In this document: positions 32,856 through 42,019 of the stretch, one piece after another | Position numbering within the stretch: position 1 is the stretch's first letter | Layout of the letters: the number at the start of each line of letters is the position of its first letter | Origin: JAPWJZ01 sp041287865 | Lineage (GTDB): Bacteria > Pseudomonadota > Alphaproteobacteria > Micavibrionales > UBA2020 | DNA length: 64,000 nt | Reading direction: 5' to 3' | Assembly (NCBI GenBank): GCA_041287865.1 | Contig: JBGGMV010000008.1 | Coordinates: forward strand, 62,001 to 126,000 | Notes under the pieces: model-generated | The model's database searches: none | The model's input: only the letters and a program-made list of their open reading frames with translations | Told to the model about the DNA's origin: nothing | Position numbers and translations under genes: made by a program

Positions 32856-32922
32856 AGACGTATTACGTCTATTTGCAGTGCAGCACGTAAGTATATGAAA
32901 ACATAGAGTCATGTTTACATGA
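32856..32922. promoter_or_regulatory. Two palindromes between the ankyrin gene and fadD
   Basis: AGACGTA-t-TACGTCT (32856-32870) starts one base after the ankyrin stop, and TCATGT-tt-ACATGA (32909-32922) lies about 125 bases before the fadD start. Both are near-perfect inverted repeats with short centres, of operator rather than terminator form. Confidence 0.45.
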
Positions 32923-33047
32923 CATTATTCTGCTGATAGTTTTCTGTCACATAACAATTTCGCTAATAACAAAAAACGGCCAAGCAGCGGTGTGTGCGTA
33001 CCCTCTTTGGGTGCGGAGTTTTATCGTCAACATAGAGAGAGCGACAG

Positions 33048-34829
33048 ATGTCATCTTCCGCAAATCCCCAGCCCAAATCCGAATATCCCTGGAGCAAAAA
33101 GTATCCTGTCGATATCGACTGGGACATGGATGTCCCCCTCTCGACCATGGTCAAGATGCTGGAAGAATCGGTCCAGAAAAACGGCGCCCGCACCGCGCTG
33201 AATTTCATGGGCAAGAAGATGACCTTCAAGGAGCTGGATGAAGCCTCCGACAAATTCGCCAAGAGCCTGCAGGACCAGGGCATCGGCAAGGGCAACCACG
33301 TGGGCCTCTGCCTGCCCAACACGCCTTTCTATGTCATCGCCTATTACGGCGCGCTGAAGGCCGGCGCCACCGTCGTCAACTTCAACCCGCTCTATGCCGA
33401 AAAAGAAATCAAAGACCAGATCAACGACAGCAAGTGCGACGTCATGGTCTCGCTGAACGTCAAGCAGATCCAGCCCAAGGTCGACAAGATGCTGAACGGC
33501 GAAACCTGCCTGAAAAAGGTTATCGTCGCTGACCTGTCCGACGCGCTGCCCGGCGTGAAAAGCTACGCCTATCGCGCGATCAACGCGGTGAAGGGCATCT
33601 TCGGCAAGTCTGACACCGTGAAAGTGAAAAACGACGCCACGCACATTCCCTTCGCCAAGATGATGAAGGCAAAAGGCAAGCCCGCGCCTGTTGATATCAA
33701 GCCCGACGACATCGCCGTGCTGCAATACACCGGCGGCACCACGGGCATTCCGAAGGCTGCCGTGCTGACCCATGGCAACCTGACCGCCAACATCAATCAG
33801 GCGGGCATGTGGTTCGCCTCCGGCATCAAGGAAGGTAAGCAGGAGAAAATGCTGGCCGTCCTCCCCTTCTTCCACGTCTTCTCGATGACGGTTCAGATGA
33901 ACCTGTCGATCAAGCTGGGCGCGGAGCTGGTGATGCTGCCCAAGTTCGACGCAGAAACCACGCTGAAAACCATCGACAAGGAAAAGCCCACGATGTTCGC
34001 GGGCGTGCCCACGCTTTACAAGGCGCTGATGGATCACAAGGACGTGAAGAAATACGACCTGAGCTCGCTAGAAGTCTGCCTCTCCGGCGGCGCGGGCCTG
34101 CCCGAAACCACCCAGAAACGCTGGACGGCGCTGACGGGCAAGGAACTCACCGAAGGCTACGGCCTGTCGGAAACTTCCCCCATCGCCACGGCCAACCCTG
34201 TGCACGGCGAGAAGAAACTGAACTCGATCGGCATGCCGCTCCCGAAAACCGAAGTGCGCATCGTGAACCTGGAATTCCCCGACAAGGAATGCCCGATCAC
34301 GGTCGAGGGCGAAATCTGCCTGCGCGGCCCGCAGGTGATGAAGGAATACTGGAACCGCCCCGACGAAACCGCCAAAGTCATGGACAAGGACGGCTACTTC
34401 CATACCGGCGACGTCGGTTACATGGACAAGGAAGGCTATATCTTCATCGTCGACCGCATCAAGGACATGATCAACGCCTCCGGCCTGAAAGTCTTCCCCC
34501 GCAAAGTGGAAGAAGCAATCATGCAGCACCCCAGCGTTTCCGAAGTCATCGTGCTGGGCGTGAAGGACGAATACCGCGGCGAGAACGTGAAGGCCTTTAT
34601 CGTCTTCAAGCCCGGCGCGGACAAGGTCGACAACAAGGCCATGACCGAATTCCTGAAGGACAAGCTGGCGCCCTATGAACTGCCCAAGCTGTTCGAGCAC
34701 CGCGACAGCCTGCCCAAGACCATGATCGGCAAGCCCGACAAAAAAGCGCTGAAGGCAGAGGAGGCCGCCAAAGAGGCCCAGGCAAAAAAGCCGCCGGCGC
34801 CCAAGGCACCGAAGCCGCCTGCGCCGTAA
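33048..34829 (+). CDS. fadD: Long-chain fatty acid-CoA ligase, 593 aa
   Basis: Adenylate-forming enzyme that activates fatty acids to acyl-CoA. The P-loop-like motif is LQYTGGTTGIPKAAVLTHGN, followed by ELTEGYGLSETSP, the hinge section GDVGYMDKEGYIFIVDRIKD and MINASGLKVFPRKVEE. Amino-terminal landmarks and length fit FadD. The last 35 residues form an unusual Lys/Ala/Pro extension (KKPPAPKAPKPPAP) not needed for catalysis. It is probably co-transcribed with the DUF2339 gene 48 bases downstream; a palindrome upstream may be its operator. Confidence 0.93.
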   Translation: MSSSANPQPKSEYPWSKKYPVDIDWDMDVPLSTMVKMLEESVQKNGARTALNFMGKKMTFKELDEASDKFAKSLQDQGIGKGNHVGLCLPNTPFYVIAYYGALKAGATVVNFNPLYAEKEIKDQINDSKCDVMVSLNVKQIQPKVDKMLNGETCLKKVIVADLSDALPGVKSYAYRAINAVKGIFGKSDTVKVKNDATHIPFAKMMKAKGKPAPVDIKPDDIAVLQYTGGTTGIPKAAVLTHGNLTANINQAGMWFASGIKEGKQEKMLAVLPFFHVFSMTVQMNLSIKLGAELVMLPKFDAETTLKTIDKEKPTMFAGVPTLYKALMDHKDVKKYDLSSLEVCLSGGAGLPETTQKRWTALTGKELTEGYGLSETSPIATANPVHGEKKLNSIGMPLPKTEVRIVNLEFPDKECPITVEGEICLRGPQVMKEYWNRPDETAKVMDKDGYFHTGDVGYMDKEGYIFIVDRIKDMINASGLKVFPRKVEEAIMQHPSVSEVIVLGVKDEYRGENVKAFIVFKPGADKVDNKAMTEFLKDKLAPYELPKLFEHRDSLPKTMIGKPDKKALKAEEAAKEAQAKKPPAPKAPKPPAP

Positions 34830-34877
34830 CGCACGAACTGACCGACAGAGCTGACTCATAGATATTGGGACTTGAAC

Positions 34878-37829
34878 ATGGGCGACGAGATTATCTGGAT
34901 TGTACTTTTTTTCCTGACAATCCCGTTGTTCATGTTCATTTCCTGCGTCACCATGTGGGTGCGTACCAACGCCCTCAAGGACGATCTGCGGGAATTGCGC
35001 CGCCTGGTCGACCGCCTGCGCCAGCAGCTTGACGCGGCGCTGCGTAATAAAGAAGACCTCCGCTGGGGCCAGAACACGCCGCCACAGCCGCAGCAACCGC
35101 AAAAAGAATACAAAGAACACATCCAACCCGCGCCGCCCGCCGAAGAACCGCCCGCCGGGCATGATTTCGGCGTCTATAACTATACGGCCGATACCCCCAC
35201 GCCCGCCCCGCCGCAGCAACCGGCCGGCGGTATTCCGACGGCTGCGCCGATTCCGCCAGCTTCGCCTATTCCGCCCGCGACGCCGACGCCGCGTTCCTCC
35301 GTGCCGCTGTCGTCGCCCGCGCCCGAAGTCTTCGATACCGATCAGGCCTGGGAAGACGAAGCCCCGCGCCGCCGCACGGCCGCAGCGCAGCCGCAGCGCC
35401 CGACCAGCGCCAACGTTTCAAAAACCTATGATATCCCCTCCACCCCGACCCCGCCGCAGCCGCCTGCTTCCAGCGGTTTTGAATGGCAATTCGGCCGCCG
35501 CCTGCCCGTCTGGATCGGCGGCGTGGCGATCGCGCTCTCGGGCTTCTATCTTGTCAAATATTCGATCGAGCAGGGTCTGCTGACGCGCGAGGTGCGCATC
35601 TTCCTCGGCTTTATCATGGGCTGCATCCTCATCTATGGCGCGCGCTATATCCGCCTGCAGAAGTCCGGCATGGCCGACGGCACGCGCATTGCGCAGGCTC
35701 TGGCGGGCTCGGGCGTTGCCGTTTTGTATGGCACCGTCTATGCGGCCACATCCCTTTACCACTTCCTTGCCCCGTGGCAGGGCTTCATGGGCATGGCGAT
35801 CATCACGGCGCTGGCCGTGGTGCTGGCGCTGCTGCATGGCATGCCGATTGCGCTGCTGGGCCTGCTGGGCGGCTTCCTGACGCCCGCGCTGATCGGCTCG
35901 CACGATCCCAATGCGCCTTTGCTGTTTTTCTATCTCTACTGCCTTGTCACCGGCTTGTTCGCCACCATCCGCCGCCAGAACTGGTGGGTGCTGGGCATCC
36001 CGACGGTGCTGCTCGCCTTCGCCTGGGTCGCCTTCTGGCTGGCCGGCAGCTTCCGCGCCGGTGACGGCATCTGGCTGGGCCTGTTCATCATCGCCACCGC
36101 CGTGACCGTCGCATGGCAGTCTGCGGGGATCGAGGAAGACACGAACCATCACCGCAACGAAATGTCGGCCAGCGACTACAGCAATATCCTCAACTATATC
36201 GTCGCCGGCGGCTCCGTCGTCCTGATGGGCACGGTCGCCACGCGCAGCGGCTTCGGCCTGCAGGAGCTGGGGCTTTATGGCCTGCTGGGCCTTGGCACCT
36301 TCGTCATGGCCTATTTCAAGCCGCGCCTTTATCACTATGCGCCCTGGCTTTCGATGGTGGTCAGCCTTGCCATGATGGCCTTCTGGCGCGAACAGGACAG
36401 CACCACTTACGGGCCCGTGCTCCTGGGCTTCGCCGCGCTTTACGGCCTCGGCAGCTTCTGGCTGCTGCGTGCTCGCCCCGCGCTTGAATGGGCGGGGCTG
36501 CTGTCGGCAACCGGCCTCGGCTTCTACGGCCTTGCCTATATCAGGCTGCAAAGCGAGATCTATGGCCTGCTGAACGTCGCCAATACGGGCGCCGTGCACC
36601 TCTGGGGCTTTATCGCCATCGTGCTGGTGCTGCTCTTCGCGCTGCTGACCGCGAGCGTGCTCCAGAGCTTCAAGGGCGACGAAGGCCTGCGCCAGCGCCT
36701 GCTGGCCGTTTTCGCGCTGACCACCACCGCCTTCCTCTCCATCGCGCTGACCATCGAGGTCAGGCGCGAATTCCTGCCCGTCGCCTTCGCGGCGGAAGTG
36801 CTGGCGGTCTGCTGGATCAACACCCGCGTTTCCATCACGGCGCTGCGCAAGATTGCGGCGATCCTCTTCGGCGTCTTCGTGCTGCTGATGCTGGAACAGC
36901 TGGCGGTACTTTTCGCCGTCGTGCTCAACAGCCTCTTCGGTTATTCGCTCCGCTTCTGGCGGGACGGCCTGCCGCTGGCGCAGGACCCGATGTTCCAGCT
37001 GGGCCTGCCGATGGTCATGCTCGGCGTTTCGGCCTGGCTGATCCAGCGCCAGCGCGACGGCAAGCTGGCGGAAACTTTTGAAATGGCGACCGTGGGCCTT
37101 GGCGCGCTGCTGCTCTATTACATGACACGCCATGCCTTCAATGTGCCGGAGGACGTGCTGTTCACGAAGCCGCAGTTCTTCGAGCGCGGCATCATGACAA
37201 ACCTCTTCTTCGCCGCCGGCCTTGCCGTCGTCTACGCGGGCCGGCTGTTCTCCCGCCGCGCGATTTTGTGGAGCGGCACAGCGATCTTCCTGATGGCGCT
37301 GTTCCGCGTCATCTGGTTCGACTTCATCACGCAGAACCCGCTCTGGACCGGCCAGCCGGTGGGCGCGCAGTTCTTCATGAACAGCCTGCTGCTGCCCTAT
37401 GCCCTGCCGCTCTTCTGGCTGTGGCTGGAGGAACGCCCGCAGCTGCGCCTGATGACGGTGCCGCAATCCTTGCGTAGCGGATTCACGCTGCTGCTCATCT
37501 TCACCTTCATCTCGCTGCAGGTGCGCCAATGCTTCCACGGTTCGATCCTGAACAGTGGCCCGACCGAAAACGCCGAAATCTATGCCTATTCGGTCGTCTG
37601 GCTGGGTCTGGGCGCCTTCCTGCTGTTCCTCGGCACCAAGCGCAAGGACAAGATGATCCGCGTCGCCTCGCTGGTCGTCATGCTGCTGACCATCGCCAAG
37701 GTGTTCCTGTATGACGCCGGCAACCTCGAGGGGCTTTATCGCGTGGCCTCCTTCCTCGGCCTTGGCCTCAGCTTGCTGGCGCTCAGCTGGTTCTACTCCC
37801 GCTTTGTCTTCGTGAAGGAGAAGGAATAA
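34878..37829 (+). CDS. DUF2339 polytopic membrane protein, 983 aa
   Basis: The start is MGDEIIWIVLFF at 34878; an in-frame TTG lies two codons earlier. A first membrane helix and a short coiled coil (LRRLVDRLRQQLDAAL) lead into about 130 proline-rich residues, then a domain of more than twenty membrane helices opened by the DUF2339 signature (FGRRLPVWIGGVAIALSG, LGFIMGCILIYGARYI, ALAGSGVAVLYGTVYAATSL). These are large inner-membrane proteins of unknown function, often linked to envelope processes. Its stop overlaps the atpH start by one base. Confidence 0.9.
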   Translation: MGDEIIWIVLFFLTIPLFMFISCVTMWVRTNALKDDLRELRRLVDRLRQQLDAALRNKEDLRWGQNTPPQPQQPQKEYKEHIQPAPPAEEPPAGHDFGVYNYTADTPTPAPPQQPAGGIPTAAPIPPASPIPPATPTPRSSVPLSSPAPEVFDTDQAWEDEAPRRRTAAAQPQRPTSANVSKTYDIPSTPTPPQPPASSGFEWQFGRRLPVWIGGVAIALSGFYLVKYSIEQGLLTREVRIFLGFIMGCILIYGARYIRLQKSGMADGTRIAQALAGSGVAVLYGTVYAATSLYHFLAPWQGFMGMAIITALAVVLALLHGMPIALLGLLGGFLTPALIGSHDPNAPLLFFYLYCLVTGLFATIRRQNWWVLGIPTVLLAFAWVAFWLAGSFRAGDGIWLGLFIIATAVTVAWQSAGIEEDTNHHRNEMSASDYSNILNYIVAGGSVVLMGTVATRSGFGLQELGLYGLLGLGTFVMAYFKPRLYHYAPWLSMVVSLAMMAFWREQDSTTYGPVLLGFAALYGLGSFWLLRARPALEWAGLLSATGLGFYGLAYIRLQSEIYGLLNVANTGAVHLWGFIAIVLVLLFALLTASVLQSFKGDEGLRQRLLAVFALTTTAFLSIALTIEVRREFLPVAFAAEVLAVCWINTRVSITALRKIAAILFGVFVLLMLEQLAVLFAVVLNSLFGYSLRFWRDGLPLAQDPMFQLGLPMVMLGVSAWLIQRQRDGKLAETFEMATVGLGALLLYYMTRHAFNVPEDVLFTKPQFFERGIMTNLFFAAGLAVVYAGRLFSRRAILWSGTAIFLMALFRVIWFDFITQNPLWTGQPVGAQFFMNSLLLPYALPLFWLWLEERPQLRLMTVPQSLRSGFTLLLIFTFISLQVRQCFHGSILNSGPTENAEIYAYSVVWLGLGAFLLFLGTKRKDKMIRVASLVVMLLTIAKVFLYDAGNLEGLYRVASFLGLGLSLLALSWFYSRFVFVKEKE

Positions 37830-38398
37830 TGGAGCCGAAACCGGACAAAAAAACGGCCAAGGCCGCGGCCCGTCCCTATGGCAAGGCCGCCTACGAAGCC
37901 GCCAAGGCTGAATTCGCAGTCGATAAATGGAAGGAAAACCTTTCCGTCATGGCCGAGATACTGGCCGACCCCGCCGTGCAGCCGCTGTTCCGCGACCCCA
38001 ATATCGGCAAGGCCGAGCGCACGGAAGTGATGGAAAAGGTGCTGGACGAGATTGAGGCCTCCGACAGCCAGCGCAACTTCGTCATGACGCTGATCGAGAA
38101 TAAGCGCCTGTCCCTGATGCCCTGGATTTTCCAGGCCTTCGAGGAGGAGCGCAAGAAAGACCTCGGCCTTGTCGACGTGCGCGTCATTTCCGCGATCGAG
38201 CTCACGCCCCAGCAGGTGGCGAACACCAAAAGAATGTTATCCGAGAAATTCAACGCCAAGGCGGAACCGGTGTTCGAGGTCGATCCGGAACTCATTGGCG
38301 GCCTGAAGCTGATTATCGGCGACCGCGTCTACGACAATACGATCAAGGGCCAGCTGGAACGGCTGAAAAAGCACCTCGACAAGCCGCCCGGCGCCTGA
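37829..38398 (+). CDS. atpH: F1Fo ATP synthase delta subunit, 189 aa
   Basis: The delta (OSCP) subunit links F1 to the peripheral stalk. Matching features: RPYGKAAYEAAKAE near the start, SLMPWIFQAFEEERKKDLG in the middle, and the closing segment DPELIGGLKLIIGDRVYDNT with QLERLKKHL, the most conserved part of the family. AAGGAGAAGGA provides the ribosome binding site inside DUF2339. It is not followed by atpA, atpG, atpD and atpC as in most alphaproteobacteria; instead a convergent permease gene follows. It may be the displaced single copy or a paralogue. Confidence 0.9.
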   Translation: MEPKPDKKTAKAAARPYGKAAYEAAKAEFAVDKWKENLSVMAEILADPAVQPLFRDPNIGKAERTEVMEKVLDEIEASDSQRNFVMTLIENKRLSLMPWIFQAFEEERKKDLGLVDVRVISAIELTPQQVANTKRMLSEKFNAKAEPVFEVDPELIGGLKLIIGDRVYDNTIKGQLERLKKHLDKPPGA

Positions 38399-38401
38399 TT
38401 T

Positions 38402-39493
38402 TTACTTCTTCAACCTTCGTCCCTTGAAGCCTGTCTTTGAAAACAGCACCGCGATCGCATGCGTGGATTCAAACTGCGACAGCACGATGGTCGTGATCGC
38501 AAGGATGGGGATGGCGAGGAACATGCCCGGGATGCCCCAGATCATGCCCCACATCGCAAGGTTGGAGATGATGAAGATGGGCGAGAGGTTCAGGTTGTTG
38601 CCCATCAGGTAAGGATCGAGGATATGGCCGAGGAAGGCATGCGATGTCAGCAGCGTTGCCAGCACCTGCACCAGCAGCACCACATCGCCATACTGCAGCA
38701 GCGCAATCAGGCAGGGGGTGGTGACCGCCACGAAAGAACCCGCGTAGGGGATGAAGTGCAAAAAGAACGCCATCACGCCCCAGAAGCCCGCGAAATCGAC
38801 GTTGAAATGCGTCAGGATCAGGAAGGTCAGCGTTGAATCGGTAAGCGACACAAAGGCCTTCACGCCGATGTAGCGCTGAATCTTGCCGTCGATGATCTTC
38901 AGCACCTCGCGCACGCGCGCTTCACGGGCCTTGTCGGCGAACATCAGTTTCAGCTTGCGGTCGAACCAGCGCTGTTCGTAGAGCAGGAAGCCCACATAGA
39001 ACAAAACGATGAGTGTCTTTCCCGCCATGCTGGTGAGCATCCCGGCAAAACCCGTCATCATCGCGCCGATATCGACGGTGGTCAGCACCTGCTTGAAGAC
39101 GTCGTGCATCGTGGGCGTATGGTCCATCCCCAGCATGCCGGCCGCCTGCGGCAGCACGTCGGCAAGGCGTTCCTGATACTTGGGCGCCTCGCGGATAACG
39201 TCGTTGATGTTCGATTTCACCATCGTGTAGAGGAAGAAGCCCACCGCAAAGATAACGATATGCGCCAGCAGGAAGCGCCAGAAGCGCGGCAGCTTGTATC
39301 CGCCCCGGGCCGTCAGGTAGCCCAGAAACCGCTGGATGGCGTTGATGAGGTACCAGAGAAACACGGCGATCACGAAAGGCATGATGACGGCACCCGCCAT
39401 CCGGCAGATAAAGATAAAGAGGCAGACGGCGATAAAGACAAGCGCAAGCCCCTGCCCCGCGCCGATGGTGGTCTGCCGGGTTGCCGTTGTCAT
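38402..39493 (-). CDS. AI-2E-family (PerM-like) permease, copy 1, 363 aa
   Basis: About eight membrane helices in the order of the AI-2E transporter family, with the marker section HFIPYAGSFVAVTTPCLIAL and the later GMIWGIPGMFLAIPILAI. These inner-membrane proteins export signals, peptides or Na+; substrate cannot be told. Its start overlaps the stop of copy 2 by four bases (ATGA). About half the residues align with copy 2, an old tandem duplication. Confidence 0.9.
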   Translation of the reverse strand: MTTATRQTTIGAGQGLALVFIAVCLFIFICRMAGAVIMPFVIAVFLWYLINAIQRFLGYLTARGGYKLPRFWRFLLAHIVIFAVGFFLYTMVKSNINDVIREAPKYQERLADVLPQAAGMLGMDHTPTMHDVFKQVLTTVDIGAMMTGFAGMLTSMAGKTLIVLFYVGFLLYEQRWFDRKLKLMFADKAREARVREVLKIIDGKIQRYIGVKAFVSLTDSTLTFLILTHFNVDFAGFWGVMAFFLHFIPYAGSFVAVTTPCLIALLQYGDVVLLVQVLATLLTSHAFLGHILDPYLMGNNLNLSPIFIISNLAMWGMIWGIPGMFLAIPILAITTIVLSQFESTHAIAVLFSKTGFKGRRLKK

Positions 39494-40587
39494 CGCGCAC
39501 CCCCCGACGCTTCGTCGGGTTCCATGTCGCCCGTTTTGGACATCAGGATCGCGATCGGGCGCGTCTTTTTAAACTGCGACATGATGATGACGGCCATGGC
39601 CAGTATCGGCACGGCCAGAAACATTCCCGGCACGCCCCAGAGCACGCCCCAGGCGGCGATGGAGGTGATAATGAAGATCGGTGACAGGTTGAGGCTGTCG
39701 CCCATCATGCGGGGGTCGAGGAAGCTGGTGAAGAAAACCTGTATCGCCGTCAGGCCCAGCGTCAGTGTCACCAGCGACGATGTATCGCCCAGCTGCACCA
39801 AAGCGACGATCGAGGGCAGTATCACGGCGGAGATAGATCCGACGTAAGGAATAAAGTGCAGCACGAAGGCCATCACGCCCCAGAATTCGGCGAAGTTGAT
39901 GTCGAAGGCCTGCATCAGCAGCCATGTGGCAATGCCGGTCAGGGCCGAGATCAGCGTCTTCACCCAGATGTAACGCTGGATTTTGATGTCGATGTTGCGG
40001 ATGGTGCGGTGCACGCGCGCCTCGGTATCCTTGTCATGCGCCATCTCGCGCAGCTTGCGGCCGAAGAACTGCTGCTCGTACAGCAAAAACCCGGTGTAGA
40101 ACAAGACCACCATCGCCTTGCCGGCGAAGCCCGAGAAGATTTTCGCCAGCTCGCCCGCGAAGCCGCCGAAGTCAAAGAACGCGGTAAGGTCGGACACGCT
40201 GGGCTGGTATTCGGGCGGGAAAGGCAATGTTGCCAGCAGCTGCGGCAGGAAGGCCTTGAAGCGTTCCTGATACACGGGCGCGGCGCGGATCACCTCGCCC
40301 ACGTTCGCGGCGATCAGCTTGTAGGTAAACCAGAGACCGACGACGAGAAACGACATCGCCAGCACGAAGCACAAGAATCGGGGCAGGCTGAATCCGCCCA
40401 GCTCGATCTTGCCCAGACCCCGCGCAATGGCGTTGATGAGGTACCAGACGAAGACCGCGATGACGAAGGGGATCAGGATGGCCGCCGCCACATGCAGGAT
40501 GTAGACAACAAGGCAAACAACAATAAAGCCAAGGGCATAGCTGGAGGCCAACACCGGGAAGGAGGGCCTGTGGACTGCTGTTACCAT
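39490..40587 (-). CDS. AI-2E-family (PerM-like) permease, copy 2, 365 aa
   Basis: Paralogue of the downstream gene, with matching sections HFIPYVGSISAVILPSIVAL and GVLWGVPGMFLAVPILAM and the conserved middle helix GFLLYEQQFFGRKLREM. Having two copies in one operon suggests a heteromeric pore or two substrates. It is transcribed divergently from the glycine riboswitch and gcv operon, so the two start regions share about 286 bp. No substrate evidence. Confidence 0.9.
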   Translation of the reverse strand: MVTAVHRPSFPVLASSYALGFIVVCLVVYILHVAAAILIPFVIAVFVWYLINAIARGLGKIELGGFSLPRFLCFVLAMSFLVVGLWFTYKLIAANVGEVIRAAPVYQERFKAFLPQLLATLPFPPEYQPSVSDLTAFFDFGGFAGELAKIFSGFAGKAMVVLFYTGFLLYEQQFFGRKLREMAHDKDTEARVHRTIRNIDIKIQRYIWVKTLISALTGIATWLLMQAFDINFAEFWGVMAFVLHFIPYVGSISAVILPSIVALVQLGDTSSLVTLTLGLTAIQVFFTSFLDPRMMGDSLNLSPIFIITSIAAWGVLWGVPGMFLAVPILAMAVIIMSQFKKTRPIAILMSKTGDMEPDEASGGAR

Positions 40588-40618
40588 ATTTTTGTGATCC
40601 CCTGCATCTTTACCTCAG

Positions 40619-40647
40619 TTGACTTTAAATTAAGAGACACTAGTGTC
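40619..40647 (+). promoter_or_regulatory. gcv promoter with overlapping 12-bp palindrome
   Basis: TTGACT at 40619-40624 and TAGTGT at 40641-40646 (16-bp spacer) fit a sigma-70 promoter. GACACTAGTGTC at 40636-40647 is a perfect palindrome that covers the -10, an apt place for a repressor in addition to the riboswitch. Confidence 0.5.
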
Positions 40648-40659
40648 AATCGCACAAGC

Positions 40660-40840
40660 GACCGCCACGCGGGAGAGACTGGCTCATTTGCCGGCGCCGA
40701 AGGAGCAACCACCCCGGAAACTCTCAGGCAAAAGGACCGCGCGGCGACTTCGTTACTCTGGAAAGCGGCTATAGCCGCGCCAAAGGAGCAAGCGGTTGAA
40801 ATGCCGCGGAATCTCTAAGGCAAAGAAGACAGAGCGGGGC
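40660..40840 (+). ncRNA. Tandem glycine riboswitch
   Basis: Two glycine aptamers lie in series. The first (about 40663-40746) has GGGAGAGACTGGC, GCCGAAGGAGCAACC and AACTCTCAGGCAAAAGGACCGC; the second (about 40756-40836) has ACTCTGGAAAGCGG, GCCAAAGGAGCAAGCGG and AATCTCTAAGGCAAAGAAGAC. These are the conserved junction strings of the gcvT-type riboswitch. The leader ends some 35 bases before the gcvT start, so it likely turns on the glycine cleavage operon when glycine is abundant. Confidence 0.95.
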
Positions 40841-40873
40841 AAGTTTCCGAACGACTATGAAAAGGAATTTGCC

Positions 40874-42004
40874 TTGGAACCAGCCCTGCAAAAAGACGCC
40901 CCCCTCCTCAAAACGCCCCTCTGGGCGCTCCATACCGCCAAGGGCGGAAAAATGGTGCCCTTCGCCGGCTATGACATGCCGGTGCAGTACGATGGCCTCG
41001 GCGTCCTGAAAGAACACGTTCACACGCGCGAACACGCCGGCCTTTTCGATGTCTCGCACATGGGGCAGGCGATTTTGAGCAGCAGTTCAGGTGATCCCGC
41101 GATCGCGCTCGAAAAAATCGTGCCGGGCGACATTCGCGGGCTCGAAGTCGGCAAGATGCGCTACACCGTTCTGCTGAACGACAAGGGCGGCATCCTCGAC
41201 GACCTGATGGTCACGCGCTGGGATGAAAAAACCCTGCTGGTGATCGTCAACGCCGCCTGCAAGGAAAAAGATTTCGCCTATATCAACAAAACCATCGGCG
41301 GCCAGACGAAACTGGAATACCTCGGCACCCGCGCGCTCGTCGCGCTGCAAGGGCCGAAAGCCGAACAGGTGGCCAGCATCTTCTTCCCCGATGTGCTGGG
41401 CATGAAATTCATGTCGGCCACAAAGACGACGTACAAAGGCCACGAGATTTTCCTGTCGCGTTCGGGCTATACGGGCGAAGACGGTTTCGAAATCTCGATC
41501 CCCGGCGGCTTCGCTGAAGCCTTCTGCAAGGAAATGCTGGAGGAACAAGAAGTCAAACTCATCGGCCTTGGCGCGCGCGATAGTTTGCGGCTCGAAGCCG
41601 GCCTTTGCCTTTACGGCCATGATATCGACGAAAACTCCACCCCCATCGATGCGAACCTGAAATGGGTTATCCCGAAACGCCGCCGCGAGGAAGCCAATTT
41701 CCCCGGTGCCGAGAAAATTCTCAGCCAGCTGTCGGGCGGCACATATATATTGCGCGTCGGCATCAAGCCCGAAGGAGCAGCCCCCATCCGCGAAAAAACC
41801 GAGCTGTTTGTCGGCGACAAAAAGGTCGGCGTGGTGACATCCGGCGGCTTCGGCCCCACCTTCGGCGGCCCTGTCGCCATGGGTTACGTCGATGCAAACT
41901 TTGCCAAGACCGGCACGAAGCTCAACGCCATGCTGCGCGGCACCCCGCGCCCCTGCGAAGTGGCTGCGCTGCCGTTTGTGAAACACAATTACAAAAAAGA
42001 TTAA
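40874..42004 (+). CDS. gcvT: Glycine cleavage system T protein (aminomethyltransferase), 376 aa
   Basis: The best start is TTG at 40874 (MEPALQKDAPLLKTPLW), with AAAAGGAA seven bases upstream; the frame is open back into the riboswitch, but that part is leader RNA. The T protein passes the aminomethyl group to tetrahydrofolate and frees ammonia. Features: VPFAGYDMPVQYDGLGVLKE, FDVSHMGQ, the folate-binding segment with RSGYTGEDGFEISIP, and GYVDANFAKTGTKL. First gene of gcvT-gcvH-gcvP under a glycine riboswitch. Confidence 0.95.
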   Translation: MEPALQKDAPLLKTPLWALHTAKGGKMVPFAGYDMPVQYDGLGVLKEHVHTREHAGLFDVSHMGQAILSSSSGDPAIALEKIVPGDIRGLEVGKMRYTVLLNDKGGILDDLMVTRWDEKTLLVIVNAACKEKDFAYINKTIGGQTKLEYLGTRALVALQGPKAEQVASIFFPDVLGMKFMSATKTTYKGHEIFLSRSGYTGEDGFEISIPGGFAEAFCKEMLEEQEVKLIGLGARDSLRLEAGLCLYGHDIDENSTPIDANLKWVIPKRRREEANFPGAEKILSQLSGGTYILRVGIKPEGAAPIREKTELFVGDKKVGVVTSGGFGPTFGGPVAMGYVDANFAKTGTKLNAMLRGTPRPCEVAALPFVKHNYKKD

Positions 42005-42019
42005 ACGAGGGAAAAACAC

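Noticed and set aside
35418..37538. 706-aa open frame on the minus strand
   Set aside because: Antisense to DUF2339. The translation is rich in Gln, Arg and His with no domain; the plus frame encodes a regular polytopic membrane protein.
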